Origin: Desulfobacteraceae bacterium
GTDB taxonomy: Bacteria; Desulfobacterota; Desulfobacteria; Desulfobacterales; SURF-7
Direction of reading: 5' to 3'
Assembly: GCA_030619585.1 (NCBI GenBank)
Contig: JAUXBD010000036.1
Coordinates: 1-8,244 of the forward strand
Length of the DNA stretch: 8,244 nucleotides
Every line of letters begins with the position of its first letter. The first letter of the stretch is position 1. The position numbers were made by a program, and so were the translations under genes. The notes under the pieces were generated by a model. That model saw only the letters and a list, made by a program, of their open reading frames with translations. It was not told the origin of the DNA and did no database searches. Of the stretch, positions 5,855-8,244 are shown in pieces.

Positions 5855-6616
5855 ATGAAAACTTATGCAATAACCGGATGTGCCACAGGTATCGGCGCTG
5901 AATTAAAGAAAATAATTGAGTCACAAGGAAATAGGACAATATCGGTTGACCTTAAAGATGCGGATATCACTGCTGATCTTTCAACACAAGAGGGACGCGA
6001 AAAAGCTATTTCCGGGATATGTAACGCCGCCCCTGAAGGACTTGATGGTGTTATTACGGTTGCAGGGCTTGGCCCCACAGTTGAGGATTGGCCTCTAATT
6101 GTTTCTGTCAACTATTTTGGTTCAAGGGCTATAATAGAAAGCCTTAAGGACCTGCTTGTAAAGAAAAAAGGTACCGGTGTTATCGTCTCGTCAAATTCGG
6201 CTGCACTTCCGAATGCGAATGAGGACCTTGTAAAAGTGATGCTTGAAGAAAATGATGAGGAAAAATCAAGGGAAATGATAAAATCCTTGAGTGGTTATGA
6301 CGCTTATGCCGGTTCAAAGCTTGCCCTCACCCGCTGGATGCGCAGGATTGCGCCTGTCTGGGCCGGTGAAGGAGTAAGGTTAAACGCCGTGGCACCGGGC
6401 GCGACCATGACACCGTTATTGCAGCAAGGGCTTGATCATCCTGAATATGGAGATGCTATCCGAGGTTTCACTGTGCCCACAGGTGATTTCGGCACCCCGG
6501 AACAGATAGCAAATGTAATTGTTTTTTTACTGAGTGAACAGGCCTCTTTTTGCTGCGGATCCGTATTCTTTGTTGACGGCGGGACTGATGCGCTTTTCAG
6601 GCCAGATCAGTTCTAA
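5855..6616 (+). CDS. SDR oxidoreductase, 3-alpha-hydroxysteroid dehydrogenase/carbonyl reductase-like
   Basis: This is a classical short-chain dehydrogenase of 253 residues. The cofactor loop is TGCATGIG (7-14); D32 at the end of the second beta-strand (SVDLKD) favours NAD(H) over NADP(H). AGLGP (70-74) stands in the place of the usual NAG motif. Catalytic residues are N86 (VSVNYFG), S113 (VIVSSNSAA), Y151 and K155 (YAGSK). RLNAVAPGATMTPLLQ (175-190) and the C-terminal VDGGTDALFRPDQF closely resemble, from memory, the Comamonas testosteroni HsdA type, including GCATGIG and RPxQF. A helical insertion before the active-site tyrosine (about 121-147) is also shared with that group and bears on substrate binding. 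It probably interconverts a secondary alcohol and ketone on a cyclic or steroid-like compound. AAGGGGAG (5844-5851) is the ribosome site. The downstream flavin oxidoreductase is likely co-transcribed. Substrate is not determinable here. Confidence 0.88.
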   Translation: MKTYAITGCATGIGAELKKIIESQGNRTISVDLKDADITADLSTQEGREKAISGICNAAPEGLDGVITVAGLGPTVEDWPLIVSVNYFGSRAIIESLKDLLVKKKGTGVIVSSNSAALPNANEDLVKVMLEENDEEKSREMIKSLSGYDAYAGSKLALTRWMRRIAPVWAGEGVRLNAVAPGATMTPLLQQGLDHPEYGDAIRGFTVPTGDFGTPEQIANVIVFLLSEQASFCCGSVFFVDGGTDALFRPDQF

Positions 6617-6623
6617 AAGGCTC

Positions 6624-6651
6624 TTGACAAACAACTCTTTAAAAACATATT
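6624..6651 (+). promoter_or_regulatory. Possible internal promoter before the flavin oxidoreductase
   Basis: A perfect TTGACA (6624-6629) is followed after 16 bp by CATATT (6646-6651), only four of six to the -10 consensus. It lies in the 50-base gap between the SDR and oxidoreductase genes and could allow some independent expression of the second gene. The poor -10 keeps confidence low. Confidence 0.25.
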
Positions 6652-6666
6652 GCGAGGTGATACATA

Positions 6667-7860
6667 ATGTCTGAATACATAGATAAACTTTTCTCCCCGG
6701 TAAAGCTAAACGGTTTGGAGCTGCGCAACCGGGTCATCCGGGCGGCCTGTTTTGAGGGAATGTGCCCGGATGGCTACCCCAGCGAACGATTGATAGATCT
6801 GCATCGTGAACTTGCAGAAGGCGGAGTTGGATTGACCACCGTTGCTTATTGCGCTGTTGAGGCTAACGGGCGCGTAAAAGAAGAGATGATGTACATGCAC
6901 GAAGGAATTCGTCCCCAGGTTGAGCAGATGACTCGAGCTGTGCATGAGGCTGGTTCTAAAATCTCCGGACAGATGGGTCACTGCGGCAACTTCTCTCAGA
7001 ACAAGGGTTTCCATGGCAAGCGCCCCTTAGGGCCCTCACCCATGATAAATATGGGGGGTATTCCCGTAGGATTACCTTTTGCCGGAGCAATGACACATGC
7101 TGACATCGATCATGTGGTGCAATGCTTTCACGACGCGGCCCTCTTCATGAAATCAGCGGGCTTTGATGCTGTTGAGATGCACTTTGGCCATGGCTATGGT
7201 TTGAGCCAGTTTATCAGCCCCAAAACCAACAGACGTATGGACGAATATGGCGGCTCAATCGTTAACCGCATGCGTTATCCTTTACGTGCCTTAGAAGCGG
7301 TGCGCAAAGCAGTGGGGGACGATTTTCCCATCCTCGGCAAGATGGGACTAACCGACGGCGTCAAAGGTGGTCTAACCATAGACGATGCCGTGGAAGTAGC
7401 GGCCCTGCTTGATGAGGGCGGCATCGATATGCTGATCCCCAGCGGCGGTACAAGCAGCATGAACCCCATGCTCTTGTTTCGGGGAGATAGCATTCTTCCC
7501 GGGCTGCTCAAATATGAGAAAAACCTGGTGCTGAAGCTCGGCATGATAATGATTAGCCCCTGGATGTTTAAAAAATACCCTTACGAAGAGCTGTACTTCC
7601 TTGAGGGGACAAAAAGGGTGCGCGATCGAGTCAAGAATGCCAAGATATGTTACATAGGAGGAGCTTCCACCATGGAAAGCCTGGAAACCGTGATGCGAGA
7701 ATTCGACTTCGTGCAGATGGGACGGGCACTCGTTAAGGATCCGGCTTTTGTGAATCACGCCATGGCGGATCCAAATTACGTCAACGACTGCGATCACTGC
7801 AATAGGTGCGCGTCGATAATCCTGCATCCGGACGGGGTCCGCTGTTTGTCCAACGATTAA
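6667..7860 (+). CDS. Old Yellow Enzyme-family NADH:flavin oxidoreductase with C-terminal Fe-S motif
   Basis: The 397 residues form an FMN-binding TIM barrel of the Old Yellow Enzyme family. Visible elements are LFSPVKLNGLELRNRVIRAA (8-27), GQMGHCGNF (101-109), the active-site region MHFGHGYGLSQFISPKTNRR (171-190) with H172/H175, DEYGGS (192-197) and the phosphate-binding IGGAS/MGRALVKDP near the end (330-359). C375, C378, C381 and C393 (CxxCxxC-x11-C) match the 4Fe-4S ligands of the 2,4-dienoyl-CoA reductase, BaiCD and trimethylamine dehydrogenase group. Those enzymes continue with a second flavin/NAD domain of about 250 residues; here the protein ends four residues after the last cysteine. 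It probably reduces, or oxidises, an activated C=C bond and takes electrons from a separate partner. GAGGTGA (6654-6660) is a good ribosome site. The gene is richer in G+C than the left half of the window. Confidence 0.9.
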   Translation: MSEYIDKLFSPVKLNGLELRNRVIRAACFEGMCPDGYPSERLIDLHRELAEGGVGLTTVAYCAVEANGRVKEEMMYMHEGIRPQVEQMTRAVHEAGSKISGQMGHCGNFSQNKGFHGKRPLGPSPMINMGGIPVGLPFAGAMTHADIDHVVQCFHDAALFMKSAGFDAVEMHFGHGYGLSQFISPKTNRRMDEYGGSIVNRMRYPLRALEAVRKAVGDDFPILGKMGLTDGVKGGLTIDDAVEVAALLDEGGIDMLIPSGGTSSMNPMLLFRGDSILPGLLKYEKNLVLKLGMIMISPWMFKKYPYEELYFLEGTKRVRDRVKNAKICYIGGASTMESLETVMREFDFVQMGRALVKDPAFVNHAMADPNYVNDCDHCNRCASIILHPDGVRCLSND

Positions 7861-7877
7861 GTGGATGGGCGGAAACT

Positions 7878-7912
7878 AAAAAAGCCCCAGTCTTAATGAC
7901 GACTGCGGCGCT
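7878..7912 (-). terminator. Rho-independent terminator of the csp gene
   Basis: Read on the minus strand, AGCGCCGCAGTC (7912-7901) pairs with GACTGGGGCT (7892-7883) through ten base pairs with two bulged G, around an eight-base loop. A run of six T follows immediately (7883-7878). This is a standard intrinsic terminator pointing away from the cold-shock gene. Confidence 0.75.
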
Positions 7913-7915
7913 ACA

Positions 7916-7947
7916 ATAATGCCCTGCAACAAGGTGCAGGGCATTAT
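7916..7947. terminator. Strong symmetric hairpin between convergent genes
   Basis: ATAATGCCCTGCA (7916-7928) and its exact complement (7935-7947) form a 13-bp stem with a six-base loop, ACAAGG. No long T-tract follows on either strand, but it lies between the convergent oxidoreductase and csp genes, so it can act as a bidirectional terminator or 3'-end stabiliser. For csp it precedes the T-tailed hairpin by only three bases. Confidence 0.65.
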
Positions 7948-7971
7948 CCTTAATTACTCTTATCTAATCTT

Positions 7972-8172
7972 TTACATCGGAATTACATTGTCTGCAGCAG
8001 GGCCTTTGGGACCGTCAACAACATCAAACTGTACACGACTTCCCTCATCAAGGGATTTGAAACCATCTGACTTAATCGCTGAGAAATGAACAAAAACATC
8101 CGGGCCACTATCTTGTTCGATAAAACCAAAACCCTTTGATGCGTTAAACCATTTTACTATTCCTTCTGACAT
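7972..8172 (-). CDS. Cold-shock protein (CspA family)
   Basis: This is a 66-residue single cold-shock domain protein, an OB-fold that binds single-stranded RNA and DNA and melts RNA secondary structure in the cytoplasm. It has the full sequence [18 protein letters not shown] at the start, with RNP1 KGFGFI (13-18) and RNP2 VFVHF (26-30), plus the aromatic residues W8, F9, F15, F17, F27, H29 and F30. The C-terminus [12 protein letters not shown] is typical. Length is normal. A strong AAGGAG (8182-8187) lies nine bases before ATG, and a leader hairpin lies just upstream of it. Whether it is cold-induced or constitutive cannot be told from the protein. Confidence 0.95.
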   Translation of the reverse strand: MSEGIVKWFNASKGFGFIEQDSGPDVFVHFSAIKSDGFKSLDEGSRVQFDVVDGPKGPAADNVIPM

Positions 8173-8194
8173 ATCTATCTACTCCTTTGTATTC

Positions 8195-8211
8195 GGTTCC
8201 TTCCCGGAACC
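8195..8211 (-). promoter_or_regulatory. Leader hairpin upstream of csp
   Basis: GGTTCC (8195-8200) and GGAACC (8206-8211) form a six-base-pair stem with a five-base loop, about seven bases upstream of the csp ribosome site. It would be part of the mRNA leader if transcription starts upstream. csp genes often carry structured leaders that control stability or translation with temperature; that role is inferred here. Confidence 0.45.
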
Positions 8212-8212
8212 A

Positions 8213-8224
8213 ATTAATATTAAT
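8213..8224 (-). promoter_or_regulatory. AT palindrome upstream of csp, possible -10 region
   Basis: ATTAATATTAAT is a perfect 12-bp palindrome just beyond the leader hairpin. It contains TATTAA/TATTAAT sequences that could serve as a -10 element for csp, but no clear -35 lies in the last 20 bases of the window. Confidence 0.25.
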
Positions 8225-8244
8225 ACGGCTGAACGCTAATTACA

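Noticed and set aside
7372..7827. 151-codon frame antisense to the flavin oxidoreductase
   Set aside because: It is a shadow of a long, well-recognised gene in a more G+C-rich region; no family resemblance and no ribosome site.
1..8244. CRISPR array, tRNA, rRNA or transposase gene
   Set aside because: No regularly spaced direct repeats, no tRNA-like cloverleaf, no rRNA sequence and no transposase motif were found on either strand.

Overview
The window reads as a stretch of a Gram-negative bacterial chromosome of fairly low G+C content. The combination of families (DUF362 protein, polyprenyl-phosphate phosphoribosyltransferase-type UbiA protein, HsdA-like SDR, iron-sulfur Old Yellow Enzyme relative, single cold-shock protein) and a palindromic intergenic repeat is most compatible with an anaerobic Desulfobacterota (former Deltaproteobacteria) species. 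This assignment is inference from protein families, because there is no rRNA or other phylogenetic marker. Base composition is uneven: the VTC gene at the left is very AT-rich, while the flavin oxidoreductase at the right is clearly richer in G+C.

Left part (1-2040, + strand): a 158-bp nearly palindromic, MITE-like element (35-192) lies just ahead of a stand-alone VTC/CYTH-fold gene (putative polyphosphate polymerase, 239-937). Then comes rmlA (glucose-1-phosphate thymidylyltransferase, 1042-1938), followed by a two-part hairpin (1943-1977).

Middle part (2041-4886): a DUF362 gene (+) converges with only one base of spacing on a two-gene minus-strand operon. That operon encodes a HAD-superfamily hydrolase and an integral-membrane UbiA-family protein resembling decaprenyl-phosphate phosphoribosyltransferases, with a 13-nt gene overlap. 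The pair suggests a small pathway that transfers phosphoribose to a polyprenyl phosphate and then removes the 5-phosphate. The transferase assignment is fairly good; the phosphatase partnership is a hypothesis.

Toxin-antitoxin part (4887-5604, - strand): a ribbon-helix-helix antitoxin and a PIN-domain RNase toxin overlap by four bases, the toxin starting at TTG. They are preceded by a perfect 26-bp palindrome built from 8-bp palindromic blocks, which is very probably the autoregulatory operator. An A7G7 homopolymer tract sits between operator and start codon.

Right part (5711-8244): an SDR closely resembling Comamonas 3-alpha-hydroxysteroid dehydrogenase/carbonyl reductase and an Old Yellow Enzyme-family flavoprotein with a C-terminal four-cysteine iron-sulfur motif form a likely plus-strand operon. 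Together they look like alcohol/ketone and enone redox steps on a cyclic or steroid-like substrate. A convergent csp gene (-) with its own Rho-independent terminator closes the window.

No tRNA, rRNA, CRISPR array or transposase gene was seen. No single locus here is convincingly a wholly new system. The best candidates for follow-up are the HAD/UbiA pair with its convergent DUF362 neighbour, the modular toxin-antitoxin operator, and the long palindromic repeat.
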